From Deltaproteobacteria bacterium (GTDB lineage Bacteria; Myxococcota_A; Polyangia; JAAYKL01), in assembly GCA_030595125.1 (NCBI GenBank), contig JAUVDV010000034.1:1-50863 (forward strand): a stretch of DNA of 50,863 bases. Direction: 5' to 3'. A program made the translations under genes and the position numbers. A model generated the notes under the pieces. The model did not search any database and was not told where the DNA came from. It saw only the letters and a program-made list of their open reading frames with translations. This document shows positions 40,401-48,963 of this stretch, in pieces (position 1 is the first letter of the stretch; the number at the start of each line of letters is the position of its first letter).

Positions 40401-42515
40401 ATGCTGCCAAGAATAATTATTGTTGGGCTGATTGCTGTTCTGACCGGCTGCAGCGCCTTGCTGGGCCTCGATGAGTACAAAGTGGGGGACGGCACTGACA
40501 CCGATACGGACACCGACACGGATACCGATACCGATACGGATACGGATACGGATACGGACGCGGATACAGACACCGACAGCGACACCGACACCGACACGGA
40601 TTGTGACCCCATCTGCGCCAATCCAATCGAGATAGATTCATTGCCATTCAGTGACTCGGGCTCCACCGCCGGCGGACAGATATGCATGGACGCATACGAT
40701 TGTTCACCGCAGTGGGAAGAGACCGGACCCGAAATCGTGTACTCCTACACACCGGCAGACGACGAGATGATCACAGCGGAGATCTCGAACGTCTCCTCAT
40801 CAATGAAAATCATCATCCTGGCCGACCTCGGGGAAGGCTGCGAATCGGACGTGTGCGTCCGTGAGGAAACCACTTCCATCGAGAACTACTGCCTTCTTGG
40901 AGGGTTCACATATTTCTTTGTGGTGGACGGCCTCGACGAAGCCGAGGGGGAATACGATATTGACATCACTTCGGGCGGTAGCTGCACAGCAGCGTGCAAC
41001 ATTGACGGTGTGGAGGATTTTAGCGGGGGCGGACTGCCGGGGAACTGGAACGTCGAGGACGGCGACTCGGACAGCTTGACCTGGTATGTATCCACCACAC
41101 CCAACGATCTTTCCGTCCCATTTCACATGATGGAAGACGGGTTTATGATGGTCGATTCGGACACTGCGGGCGATGGTGTTTTCATGGAGGAGTCCCTGAT
41201 CACCCCGTGGCACCAGGCCGACGGTTGCCAGGAAGTGACCGTCTCATTCGATCATTATTATAGAGACGCGAGCCCAGGCACGGAAGATCTCGCCCGGATT
41301 GAGATTCAAGTTGGAACCGAAACTGCTCCATGGGTCACCATCGAGGAGTGGAACGAGAGTCTGACCGACACAACCCACGAGTGCTTCTCCCTCGCGCCGT
41401 ACATCGATCCCTGGGATAGTTTCCGCCTGAGGTTTTACTATACCACGGGGGCTGTCTGGGGATGGTTCTGGTACGTGGATAACGTGACCGTAAGTTCAAC
41501 AATGTCGTGCGAGCCCAATTATGTCTTCACCCTGGCCGGCACGGGGATTACCCCTTCAGGTCTGGGTGGTATCTCAGGTGCCGACGCCCTTTGTCAGAGT
41601 GCCGCCGACGGTAGTAGTGTTCTCCCACCGGGACGCACCTACGTGGCCTGGCTGTCAACAACGAGCGTAGACGCTATCGACCGTCTCATAGGAGCCCGGG
41701 GTTGGATCCGCCCCGACGGAAAACCGTTCGCCGACACAGTGAACGACATCGCGCTGGGCCGTATTATCCACCCGCTCAGCCTCGACGAGGATGGAAATAC
41801 GGTCAACACCACTACAAAGGCGGTGACAGGCACGGGCATGGATGGCTCACTCGACACCACGACTGGGACCTGCGGGAACTGGACCTCAACGTCCGGTTCC
41901 ACACGTGGTGGAGGCCCCTGGTGTACCACCAATCTATGGACAAACAGGGGGATGGAAGTCCCATGCACCACCGGCGTATATCTCTACTGTTTCGGGATAG
42001 ACCATCAGACACAGGTGGTTCCCCCTCCAACCGTTGGGCGCATAGCGTTCCTGTCCGACGCAAGCCTGTCGCCCTCGTCCGGTCTCGGGATCGCCGGCGC
42101 TGACGCCATCTGTCAGAACGAGGCCATCGCGGCCGACCTGCCGGGAGGTGCCTACACGGCCATGCTAGCAACGCTGGGCAGTTCAGCAGCATCGCGCTTC
42201 ACGACGGGAACTCCGTGGAAGCGGGTGGACAACGTCCTGTTGAACGCCACGGCTGACGGCATATTGGTGGGCAGCGCACTGGATACCCCCATCAACGTCA
42301 ATGCCTCGGGTGATTACAAGATGAACTATGGCGTCTGGTCGGGGGCCTCCTCGGTCACCATCGTGCCCACCGTCTTCAGCACCTGCAACAGCTGGACGTC
42401 TTCGTCATCGACTTATGAGGGATCTACGGGGATCGCCTCTCTCACCGACGAATGGTTCTACCAGTTTTTATCGGGCTGCACCGCCTCGATGCGTGTGTAC
42501 TGCTTCCAGGAATAA
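40401..42515 (+). CDS. Large lipoprotein with Asp-Thr linker and duplicated C-type-lectin-like/DUF1554 domain
   Basis: The 704-residue product starts at ATG 40401, directly after the previous stop. The lipobox is AVLTGC (Cys17). After an Asp-Thr linker (about 33-67) come a domain with paired Cys (about 70-195), a jelly-roll or MAM-like domain (about 200-370; GLPGNWNVEDGDSDSLTWY, VSFDHYYRDAS, FYYTTGAVWGWFWYVDNV), then two related copies (about 375-535 and 545-704) of a DUF1554/endostatin-like fold: GISGADALCQ ... CGNWTS ... YLYCF and GIAGADAICQ ... CNSWTS ... RVYCF. Such repeats occur in surface proteins of myxobacteria. A binding or adhesion role is inferred. Confidence 0.86.
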   Translation: MLPRIIIVGLIAVLTGCSALLGLDEYKVGDGTDTDTDTDTDTDTDTDTDTDTDADTDTDSDTDTDTDCDPICANPIEIDSLPFSDSGSTAGGQICMDAYDCSPQWEETGPEIVYSYTPADDEMITAEISNVSSSMKIIILADLGEGCESDVCVREETTSIENYCLLGGFTYFFVVDGLDEAEGEYDIDITSGGSCTAACNIDGVEDFSGGGLPGNWNVEDGDSDSLTWYVSTTPNDLSVPFHMMEDGFMMVDSDTAGDGVFMEESLITPWHQADGCQEVTVSFDHYYRDASPGTEDLARIEIQVGTETAPWVTIEEWNESLTDTTHECFSLAPYIDPWDSFRLRFYYTTGAVWGWFWYVDNVTVSSTMSCEPNYVFTLAGTGITPSGLGGISGADALCQSAADGSSVLPPGRTYVAWLSTTSVDAIDRLIGARGWIRPDGKPFADTVNDIALGRIIHPLSLDEDGNTVNTTTKAVTGTGMDGSLDTTTGTCGNWTSTSGSTRGGGPWCTTNLWTNRGMEVPCTTGVYLYCFGIDHQTQVVPPPTVGRIAFLSDASLSPSSGLGIAGADAICQNEAIAADLPGGAYTAMLATLGSSAASRFTTGTPWKRVDNVLLNATADGILVGSALDTPINVNASGDYKMNYGVWSGASSVTIVPTVFSTCNSWTSSSSTYEGSTGIASLTDEWFYQFLSGCTASMRVYCFQE
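40494..40602 (+). repeat. Asp-Thr-encoding hexanucleotide tract
   Basis: GATACC/GACACG units encode the linker of the lipoprotein at 40401-42515. Confidence 0.85.
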
Positions 42516-42539
42516 AGGATTCGCAGGGGGGCGCCGCAA

Positions 42540-43268
42540 TTACTTTGCGGGGAAGTCGATGACGTTGCCGGTCCAGTCGGCTGTGAGGGTTCCGGTGCAG
42601 CCGCCTGCAACGGGTGTCGTGACCAACGTGGTGCCATCAATAGTAACTTCCTGCATGGTGAGATCGAGGCTTCCCGTAAAGGTACTGCCGACCGGATTGC
42701 TCAATTCGTAGTCGGTAAGGATGATCGATCCGCTGCCGGCTACGGGCATGTAGTTGGTAACGCCGTCCACCACAATGATGCACAGACCACATGTGGAATA
42801 ATCGGCCTCATTGGCATCTATCGGGTACGTCCCTGCGGTCGTGGGCGCTCCGAAAGAAGCGTAGATCTCCACGTTGAACGCAGTTTCTACACCGTCGTTC
42901 CAGAGCATCTTGATGACACCGCCATCTTCAGTGCTCCCCATGGCATTGGCATCGCCGCCAACACCTACTTCCACACAGGAGGTATTGAAGGTTCCACTTG
43001 TGTTCAAAACGACAATCGAATCCGTGTCAGTGTCGCTATCGGTGTCCGTGTCCGAGTCGGTGTCCGTGTCGGTGTCTGTATCCGTGTCCGCGTCGGTGTC
43101 TGTATCCGTGTCCGAGTCACTGTCGGAGTCACTGTCGGAATCGCTGTCGGAGTCACTGTCGGAGTCGCTGTCGGAATCGCCACCGCCGGCGTCGTCACTG
43201 GAGCAAGCGAGCATACCAACGTTAAGGGCAAGGCCCATGGCCAACAAAACAAACCAGAAGTATTTCAT
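42540..43268 (-). CDS. Lipoprotein with Asp-Ser/Asp-Thr linker
   Basis: The 242-residue product is read from ATG 43268 (GGGAG 8 nt upstream); the longer open frame before it is not needed. The lipobox is VGMLAC (Cys22). The linker (about 31-85) is unusual in changing from pure Asp-Ser to Asp-Thr/Asp-Ala. The C-terminal domain of about 150 residues is beta-rich with four Cys (FNTSCVEVG, YSTCGLCIIV, GGCTG), in a plan seen in small secreted beta-sandwich domains. Family unknown. It is convergent with the DUF1554-type lipoprotein, with stops 24 bp apart. Confidence 0.83.
   Translation of the reverse strand: MKYFWFVLLAMGLALNVGMLACSSDDAGGGDSDSDSDSDSDSDSDSDSDSDSDTDTDTDADTDTDTDTDTDSDTDTDSDTDTDSIVVLNTSGTFNTSCVEVGVGGDANAMGSTEDGGVIKMLWNDGVETAFNVEIYASFGAPTTAGTYPIDANEADYSTCGLCIIVVDGVTNYMPVAGSGSIILTDYELSNPVGSTFTGSLDLTMQEVTIDGTTLVTTPVAGGCTGTLTADWTGNVIDFPAK
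43018..43177 (-). repeat. Asp-Ser/Asp-Thr-encoding hexanucleotide tract
   Basis: The tract has two compositional halves, GACTCC-type (Asp-Ser) and GACACG-type (Asp-Thr), pointing to two separate expansions. Confidence 0.8.
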
Positions 43269-43443
43269 TGTAGTTTCTCCCTTAAGTTCCCCTCTCGAAA
43301 GTGGGGTTTTCGAGCAACCACCCATTATTGGATGACAGCTCCATGTCTTTTGTAAAACAAGATTACCATAATTCCACAGCACAAGGATAAAGAAGGAGAG
43401 GGAGGGCAAACACCGGATGAGAACGGTTTCAATAGACGAAGTA

Positions 43444-44136
43444 CTACCCCAGTCCCAGCGCGGTGACTTCGTCTTCGTTCATTCCAAAGAAGTGCGCGAT
43501 TTCGTGCAACAGGGTTATTCGCACCTGCTCCACGGCGTCGCTCTCGCTGAAGGTGAACGCCTCGATGTTGACTCGAAACAGAAGTATCCTGTTGAGCGCG
43601 GGGCCGGCCGAGATTTCGTCGGGGAAGGGGATCCCTTCGAAAAGACCCAGGGCTCTGGGATCGAAGCCGTCGGCCACCAGATCCCTGGAAGGCCGGTCGT
43701 CCACCAGGATGGGCACGTTCCCAAGTTTTTCGGTGATCTTTGCGGGTAACTCACCAAGCAGTTCTTCCGCGATTCCGACGAGCAGATCCTCGCTCAGGTG
43801 AGTAGGGAGATCGATGTCGTAGCCACTGTCACGGTCGAGAACCTCCAGGAAGGCGGCAGTTCTCTTTGCGGTGTTGCCGAGGTGCTCGTGGGAGAGACCG
43901 ATGTCGTAATACAGATCCGGCGTGTCGTAACCCAGGGCCAGGGACTTTTCGAAGAGGGCGAGCGCCTGTGCGGGCGTGTTGCGCTGGAGGGAAATTCTTC
44001 CCAGGAGGTGAAGCGCCTCGGGGCGAAGAGATGGATCGACTGCCGCCCGCCGGGCCTTCGACCGCGCGCCCATGTAATTGCCGACATCGAGATCGGCCCA
44101 TGCATCGTCCAGCAATCGCCCCAGAGATTCCAGCAT
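43444..44136 (-). CDS. TPR protein fused to a zincin-type (PF06262-like) metallopeptidase domain
   Basis: The 230-residue product is read from ATG 44136; a TTG one codon upstream is also possible and no good ribosome site is seen. The N-terminal half has TPR helices (about 10-110; ARSKARRAAVDPSLRPEALHLLGRI, ALALFEKSLALGYDTPDLYYDIGL). The C-terminal half carries the minimal zincin motif HEIAHFFGMNEDEV, that is HExxHxxGxxE-like, near residues 210-223, preceded by FPDEIS and a beta strand as in the PF06262 family. It has no signal peptide, so it is cytoplasmic. The target is unknown. It is divergent from the gene at 44186 with only 49 bp between. Confidence 0.82.
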   Translation of the reverse strand: MLESLGRLLDDAWADLDVGNYMGARSKARRAAVDPSLRPEALHLLGRISLQRNTPAQALALFEKSLALGYDTPDLYYDIGLSHEHLGNTAKRTAAFLEVLDRDSGYDIDLPTHLSEDLLVGIAEELLGELPAKITEKLGNVPILVDDRPSRDLVADGFDPRALGLFEGIPFPDEISAGPALNRILLFRVNIEAFTFSESDAVEQVRITLLHEIAHFFGMNEDEVTALGLG

Positions 44137-44185
44137 CAAGACAGTATATAGGTATCGACGCGCGAACGTGATATGAAATTTCGAT

Positions 44186-45655
44186 ATGGAAGTTCGAAGC
44201 TGGATGAGGCTGGCTTTTCTGGCGGCTACGCTGGTTCCCGTGGGCGCTGCGGCCCAGCGGGTAGAACGCTCCGGTCCGTGCGAGAACCCCGATCGTTACG
44301 AGGACTGGGGCGGCACTCCTGACCTCCTCATGTCCCGGGCTCTCGGGCTCAGCGCAAAAGAAGTGGACGCCATTTCGCGCAAGATGACTTCCCCTGACAG
44401 ATCCGAACGAGTGGCGGCCGCACTCGAACTCAAGAAGAACGCGCCCGGTTCGGAGCAGGCGTTGCGTCAGGCCCTCTGGAGCAATCATGGCGCGCGGAAT
44501 GCCCAGATACGCGAGTCGGTGAAGATGGCGCGCCGAAAGATGAAGAACGAGGATGCGGCATCGCAAGGAGGCCTGCTCGGAGCCTTGCTGGCGATGGATC
44601 CGAAAGATCAGAACTACGGCGAGGGGACGCGGGCGGCTATTCGGATCATGGGAATGCTGGTTTCTCTCAACGGTCTCGACACCATGGCGGGATACAAGGT
44701 GATTCTCGAGTTCTCGGGCAGGCACGCCGGGATCTTCAGGAAAGAGATCGGGAGAATGTTCAAGTCGAACGGCATGAAGGTAATCCCCGCGCTGGTATAC
44801 GGTCGTGGCAGCAAGGACAAGGAGCTGCACATGTTCTCGGTCAAGTGGGTTCGGGATATGGGCAATCCACGGTTCGGTGAGCAGATCGAGCAGATCGAGA
44901 ACCCGAGACGACTTGCCCAGCTTCTGGAGGCTTACGCATCGGTCAACGAACTCGATGCGGTGGAGATAACCCTCTCACTGGCGAATCACGAATCGGTCTT
45001 CGTGCGCAACGCAGCGCGCAAGTGTCTTGAGTATTATGGCAAGAACGTCAAGTGGTCGGCTCTTCGGGCCTTCGAGAATACTTTCGGCCATGAGGCGCCG
45101 GAGGGCACCGATGTCGAGTATTGGCTGGAGAAGTTGTACGAGCACTGGGACTCCGAGCGGGGGGCAGGCGCGATGGCTCTCTTCTCGGAGGGGCTTGGCG
45201 CGAAAGCCGAGGGCGATCTCGGGAAGATGGAGGATAGGTACAGGTTGATCCTGAGGGATGATCCGATGTTTATCCGCCGTCACGAGATGGCCGGCGGATT
45301 TCTCGATCTGGCGACCGCCCACGAGGAGGAGGGTCGCCTGAAAAAAGCGCGAGAGGCTTCCTTGATGGCTTTCCGGGTGGCCTCGCCGAACACGGACGGC
45401 AAGCGCAAGGCGAGGGCGAGGTTGGACTGGCTGGAGGCGGAGACCCTCAGAGCCGGCGGCGCCTTCGATGAGGAACTCTACCGACGGATCGCGCAGGAGG
45501 ATCCTGAAAACGAGGCTGCGCGCACGTGGGCCGAGGAATACTCGGAAACAGACGATGGGACAGGGCGGCTCATCGTCAAGGCCCTGGAGATATCACTCAT
45601 CCTTTTTCTCGGCGCTCTCTTGTTGTACCTCAGGCTTCGCAGACGGCGGCGCTGA
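44186..45655 (+). CDS. HEAT-like repeat protein with signal peptide and C-terminal membrane anchor
   Basis: The 489-residue product starts at ATG 44186; ATG 44204 is a close alternative. A signal peptide (LAFLAATLVPVGAAAQ) precedes a long helical region with HEAT-like character (RSERVAAALELKKNAPG, RNAQIRESVKMARRKM, HESVFVRNAARKCLEYYG) and a TPR-like segment (FLDLATAHEEEGRLKKAREASLMAF). A membrane segment (ALEISLILFLGALLLYL) and an Arg-rich cytoplasmic tail end the protein. A periplasmic helical domain on an inner-membrane anchor is expected. I do not recognise a specific family. Confidence 0.75.
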   Translation: MEVRSWMRLAFLAATLVPVGAAAQRVERSGPCENPDRYEDWGGTPDLLMSRALGLSAKEVDAISRKMTSPDRSERVAAALELKKNAPGSEQALRQALWSNHGARNAQIRESVKMARRKMKNEDAASQGGLLGALLAMDPKDQNYGEGTRAAIRIMGMLVSLNGLDTMAGYKVILEFSGRHAGIFRKEIGRMFKSNGMKVIPALVYGRGSKDKELHMFSVKWVRDMGNPRFGEQIEQIENPRRLAQLLEAYASVNELDAVEITLSLANHESVFVRNAARKCLEYYGKNVKWSALRAFENTFGHEAPEGTDVEYWLEKLYEHWDSERGAGAMALFSEGLGAKAEGDLGKMEDRYRLILRDDPMFIRRHEMAGGFLDLATAHEEEGRLKKAREASLMAFRVASPNTDGKRKARARLDWLEAETLRAGGAFDEELYRRIAQEDPENEAARTWAEEYSETDDGTGRLIVKALEISLILFLGALLLYLRLRRRRR

Positions 45656-45692
45656 AGAAGGAGGCGTTAACCTTTTATTGGGTCAGGACCGG

Positions 45693-46364
45693 CTAGCCGG
45701 CATTTTCTTCACAAGAGGAAGAAACCAACGCGCGAAGCTCTGCCACCAATTCGTGGACGTGCGTGCACGGGTTGGCGTTGTGAGGGGCGATCCCCTCATT
45801 CAGCTCGACCAGTCGCTGTGCATTTGCACAAGCCTGATCGGTCCTGTCTTTCAGTGTGGAGTACATGTCTGAAGCGTTTTTCTGATATGCCCGTTTGAGG
45901 TGTCTTGTCAGCTTCTGCTGGAAATCCGTTCGCATCATCGACGTGGTACGAAGCTCAAAATGGAGGAGGTACCACAGCTCGAAGGCCTCGTTCGACCACG
46001 CGGCGCCGTATCCAAGGCTCTCGGCTTTCGAGATGGCGTTGTCGAAATCGTCTGGGCGGAAGCTGTCGCGATCGAACACGACCCAGACCTTGTCCACGGT
46101 GCGTTCTTTCCGCTCCATGTTCTCCCTGATCTCGCGGGCTCGGTTTACGAGGCTCAACGTGTTCATCCCCTCGCCGTGGATTTCGACATTCACCGTTCCT
46201 TTCGGAAGGTCGTCACGGAATGCCTCGAAGTAGTTGGGTTCCGTCTTCTCCCCCTCGCAGACGATGAGGAAGTATGTTCTTTGTGGTGTCTTGCCGAATT
46301 TTCGCGGTCGGTTTATTGACGCCCAGGGCTTGTCCCTGTCGGAAGTTTTCAACGGCTTGCCCAT
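45693..46364 (-). CDS. rloB: RloB-like TOPRIM protein
   Basis: The 223-residue product is read from ATG 46364 (GGAGGG upstream); the longer open frame overlaps the ATPase gene. RloB-family features are clear: a basic N-terminus, YFLIVCEGEKTEPNYF with Glu37 and Glu39, and KVWVVFDRDSF with Asp98 and Asp100, then the conserved AWSNEAFELWYLLHF segment. These are the acidic motifs of a TOPRIM nuclease fold. It follows the ATPase by 5 nt. RloA/RloB pairs are restriction-linked genes first noted in Campylobacter, and related ATPase/TOPRIM pairs defend against phage. Activity here is inferred. Confidence 0.88.
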   Translation of the reverse strand: MGKPLKTSDRDKPWASINRPRKFGKTPQRTYFLIVCEGEKTEPNYFEAFRDDLPKGTVNVEIHGEGMNTLSLVNRAREIRENMERKERTVDKVWVVFDRDSFRPDDFDNAISKAESLGYGAAWSNEAFELWYLLHFELRTTSMMRTDFQQKLTRHLKRAYQKNASDMYSTLKDRTDQACANAQRLVELNEGIAPHNANPCTHVHELVAELRALVSSSCEENAG

Positions 46365-46369
46365 GAAGA

Positions 46370-47662
46370 TCAGCCCTCCATCAAGCGGTCGAGCGCATCC
46401 GTGCCGCCGAGGAACGGGATCGCTCCGAAGCGCCCTTGTATGTAGCCTTTTTCGATTTGGGTGTCCTTGCGGACACCCGCGAAATCCGAGAGGGGGTAGA
46501 GCGTGCTCGCTCCCCTGGCCGACTTCTCGACGAACCATATCTGGTCGCGGCGCAAGCCCCCGTTCGACAGGAGCCCCGTGTCGTGAGTGCAGAAGACGAG
46601 CTGTGCGTTGTTCTTGTTGATTTCCGGCGTGTGGAAAAGCCGAACTATAGAGCGCGTTAGCAAGGGGTGGAGCTTGGCCTCGAGCTCGTCGATGAAAACG
46701 GTGTACCCGTTCTGCAATGTGTCCAGGATCGGCCCCATCAGGTTGAAGTACTTCCTCGTCCCCTCCGACTCTTCCTTCATCAGGTTGAACGATACGCGAT
46801 CGACAATCTCATCACCATTGTACTTTGGATGCTCCATGAGAACGCGCATCTCGACGAGCTTGTCACCTTCCCCGTTTTTGACCTTGAGTGCCGGAATTTG
46901 TGACAGAACACCCGGCACATTGGGATCGAAATCGTGCTCTTCTACCCGAATGTTCTCGATGCCGAGATCAGCAGATCGGCATGCCTCAAGGAGTACCTTC
47001 CCCGCCTTGCTGGAGGTCGCCAATTCCGCGGAGAAGCTCAGGAAATCATTGTCGCGCGTTCCCCAGATTGGGCGTATTCGATTCATGAGCTCGAGAACTC
47101 GGCGCGCGGTCGGCTCGTTCCACTGGGCGGCCACCGAGAGGAAAAGGGCGTTCTCTAGCGTGCGCTTCTTGAGATCTTTTGCGTCGGTGATGCCACCGGG
47201 CTTCACGTCGATTTCATCGCCTTCTCGCAGGAAGAGCGTCCTTTCACGAGAGTGTTTCTTCGACAGGTTGGTTGCGAACAACCACTCCGAGCGTACGGTG
47301 TGAAAATCGACTTCGAAGCCGTAACGGAAGCGCTCGGTTCCATCGAGGAGTGTCACTTGAAAGCGGCTCGGTGCTTTCTCTGTCGCTGTGTCCAGTTTGA
47401 ACGGTGTGATGGAAATTGGATCTCCTGCTTGCCTAGAGGCAGAATTTCGAACGAAACTCGTCATGAATGCGACGGCATAGACGAGGTTTGTCTTGCCACC
47501 GGCGTTGGGCCCGTAGATCCCCGCGGACTTGAGGAAACGCTGATTCGCGACTGTGAACACATTCTCCTCTTCCCGCTCTTTGTATGCCTTAACTGCTTCC
47601 AGCGTCAGCTTGGTGGTGTCGCGGAATGAACGAAAATTAGAGAATTCAAAATCTATCAACAT
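46370..47662 (-). CDS. rloA: RloA-like AAA/ABC-type ATPase
   Basis: The 430-residue product is read from ATG 47662 (AAGGGG upstream), where the SMC-like start MLIDFEFSNFRSFRD begins. Walker A is GPNAGGKTN (residues 51-59). Walker B is FIDELEAKLHP, followed by QLVFCTHDTGLLSN as H-switch. The segment DQIWFVEKSARGASTLYPLSDF is typical of AAA_15/RloA proteins. It probably forms a complex with RloB that senses infection and activates the TOPRIM effector (inference from family). It differs clearly from the ATPase at 14064, so the two cassettes are not recent copies. Confidence 0.9.
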   Translation of the reverse strand: MLIDFEFSNFRSFRDTTKLTLEAVKAYKEREEENVFTVANQRFLKSAGIYGPNAGGKTNLVYAVAFMTSFVRNSASRQAGDPISITPFKLDTATEKAPSRFQVTLLDGTERFRYGFEVDFHTVRSEWLFATNLSKKHSRERTLFLREGDEIDVKPGGITDAKDLKKRTLENALFLSVAAQWNEPTARRVLELMNRIRPIWGTRDNDFLSFSAELATSSKAGKVLLEACRSADLGIENIRVEEHDFDPNVPGVLSQIPALKVKNGEGDKLVEMRVLMEHPKYNGDEIVDRVSFNLMKEESEGTRKYFNLMGPILDTLQNGYTVFIDELEAKLHPLLTRSIVRLFHTPEINKNNAQLVFCTHDTGLLSNGGLRRDQIWFVEKSARGASTLYPLSDFAGVRKDTQIEKGYIQGRFGAIPFLGGTDALDRLMEG

Positions 47663-47804
47663 GTTTTCGCCCCTTTTAGTGGTGGCCACATGGGTATAAT
47701 GCCGAAAATTTGCAAAAAAAACACAAAAAAGAGGTTCTTATGGGCGATATTGGGTTTTTTATTGAGAAATATGGTTTGGAACTGTTTCCGTATCAGAGAA
47801 AATG

Positions 47805-47855
47805 CCCCCAATAATTACCCCCCAATAATGACCCCCAATAATGACCCAATAATGA
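47805..47855 (+). repeat. Four-unit CCCCCAATAATGA tandem repeat
   Basis: Units of 13, 14, 13 and 11 bp share the core CCCAATAAT. The array lies in the 413-bp gap between the divergent rloA and the unknown gene at 48076. The rest of the gap holds poly-A runs and the promoter and hairpin listed below. Confidence 0.8.
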
Positions 47856-47993
47856 CTCCCACTCCTTAGCCCCCGTGAACAATCGGTCTCGTCGCCCCAC
47901 GAAGAAACAAACTGGCACTTTTGGGTGACGTATCCAGCCATAGCGGACTAATTCAGCCGCATGAAACGGCAAAAGGCACGTAATAACAATAAG

Positions 47994-48022
47994 TTGACAG
48001 CATTGATCACCGTTGCTAATGA
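47994..48022 (+). promoter_or_regulatory. Candidate promoter of the unknown gene at 48076
   Basis: A perfect -35 TTGACA at 47994-47999. The -10 is either GCTAAT (48015-48020, 15-bp spacer) or TAATGA (48017-48022, 17-bp spacer); neither is ideal. Confidence 0.45.
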
Positions 48023-48032
48023 ATTTGCTTCC

Positions 48033-48048
48033 GGGCGAATTGTCGCCC
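48033..48048. promoter_or_regulatory. Inverted repeat in the leader of the gene at 48076
   Basis: GGGCGA-ATTG-TCGCCC, a perfect 6-bp dyad with 4-nt loop followed by TAATTTT, lies between the promoter and the ribosome site. It could be an operator or an RNA hairpin/attenuator. Confidence 0.45.
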
Positions 48049-48075
48049 TAATTTTCACCCAAAAGGGGGAGCAAA

Positions 48076-48858
48076 ATGACACTTTCACCAGCGCTGGAAA
48101 CACTTATCGAAAATGAGATGACGGCTCTCACAAAGGACGATTATCTTCGCCCTGGCATGGGCTTCGACAAACATGTCGGCGAATTCAGCAATCTGCTAGC
48201 GCAGGAGAAAGAGGACGAAACGCCCCTTGCGCAGGCCGGTTTCGATACATCCCTGATGGCCAAATTCTACGGTTACCTGGAGATGATCACCAGGACGCAC
48301 GGCGAACGTGTCGTTGCGGAGTCCGAAAAGAAAGAATCCCGCAAGGAGTTCAATCTGAAGATGCCCGAGGCCAAAAAAGACAAGAAGGTGCTCATGGCGG
48401 TGGGTCGCTACATTGTCAAACGCACGGACAGCAAAGAAGACAAGAAGGTCTACGACATGGTCGCCGACGGCTACGGCGACGTGGACACCCTCACCGACAT
48501 CGTCACCCTGGCCGCCTTAATGAGGAAGCACAAAAGCCTGGCGCAGGAGGTCAGGCCCGGCGGCAAGACCGTCGACGACAGTTACCTCGACGATGTGGAG
48601 CAAAAAGCGCTCGACCTGATCAAACTGCGAGGCGAAGCCATCACCTCCGATGACGACTCCAAAGAGCAAGTCGACCGCCAAAACCGCCTCATGACCCTCA
48701 CCATCAACGCCCAGCGCGAAATCAAACTCTTCGCCGAAATGGCCTTCTACGACGACACCGACCGCTACGACCAGTTCTACGCCAGTGATGAGATGCGAAA
48801 GCAGAACAAGAACCGAGACGCCGAGACCCAGCCGGCGACGGAAACCCCCACTTCCTGA
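48076..48858 (+). CDS. Unknown soluble helical protein between two repeat arrays
   Basis: The 260-residue product starts at ATG 48076 with AAGGGGGAG at good spacing. It is highly charged and mostly helical, with no signal peptide or membrane segment, so cytoplasmic. Visible features are an N-terminal helix (TLSPALETLIENEMTALTKDDYLRPGMGF), a Lys/Glu-rich middle (about 85-110), a helix-rich core with ALMRKHKSLAQEV, and a polar C-terminal tail ending TQPATETPTS. I do not recognise the family. It is flanked upstream by 13-bp repeats and downstream by a nine-unit 21/22-bp repeat array. That layout recalls DNA-binding proteins with their own sites, but no helix-turn-helix is evident. Confidence 0.75.
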   Translation: MTLSPALETLIENEMTALTKDDYLRPGMGFDKHVGEFSNLLAQEKEDETPLAQAGFDTSLMAKFYGYLEMITRTHGERVVAESEKKESRKEFNLKMPEAKKDKKVLMAVGRYIVKRTDSKEDKKVYDMVADGYGDVDTLTDIVTLAALMRKHKSLAQEVRPGGKTVDDSYLDDVEQKALDLIKLRGEAITSDDDSKEQVDRQNRLMTLTINAQREIKLFAEMAFYDDTDRYDQFYASDEMRKQNKNRDAETQPATETPTS

Positions 48859-48963
48859 GAGTCGACCTCCCAGATCACCGCCCTGACAATGCCCCGCAAG
48901 ATACCGGCAACGCAGTTTTGCCCACTGACAACGTGGTTTTGCCTACGGACACGGCAAAAATTG

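Noticed and set aside
45689-45700. CCGGCTAGCCGG palindrome as a terminator
   Set aside because: The loop would be only 2 nt and no solid T-run follows. It also overlaps the rloB stop codon.
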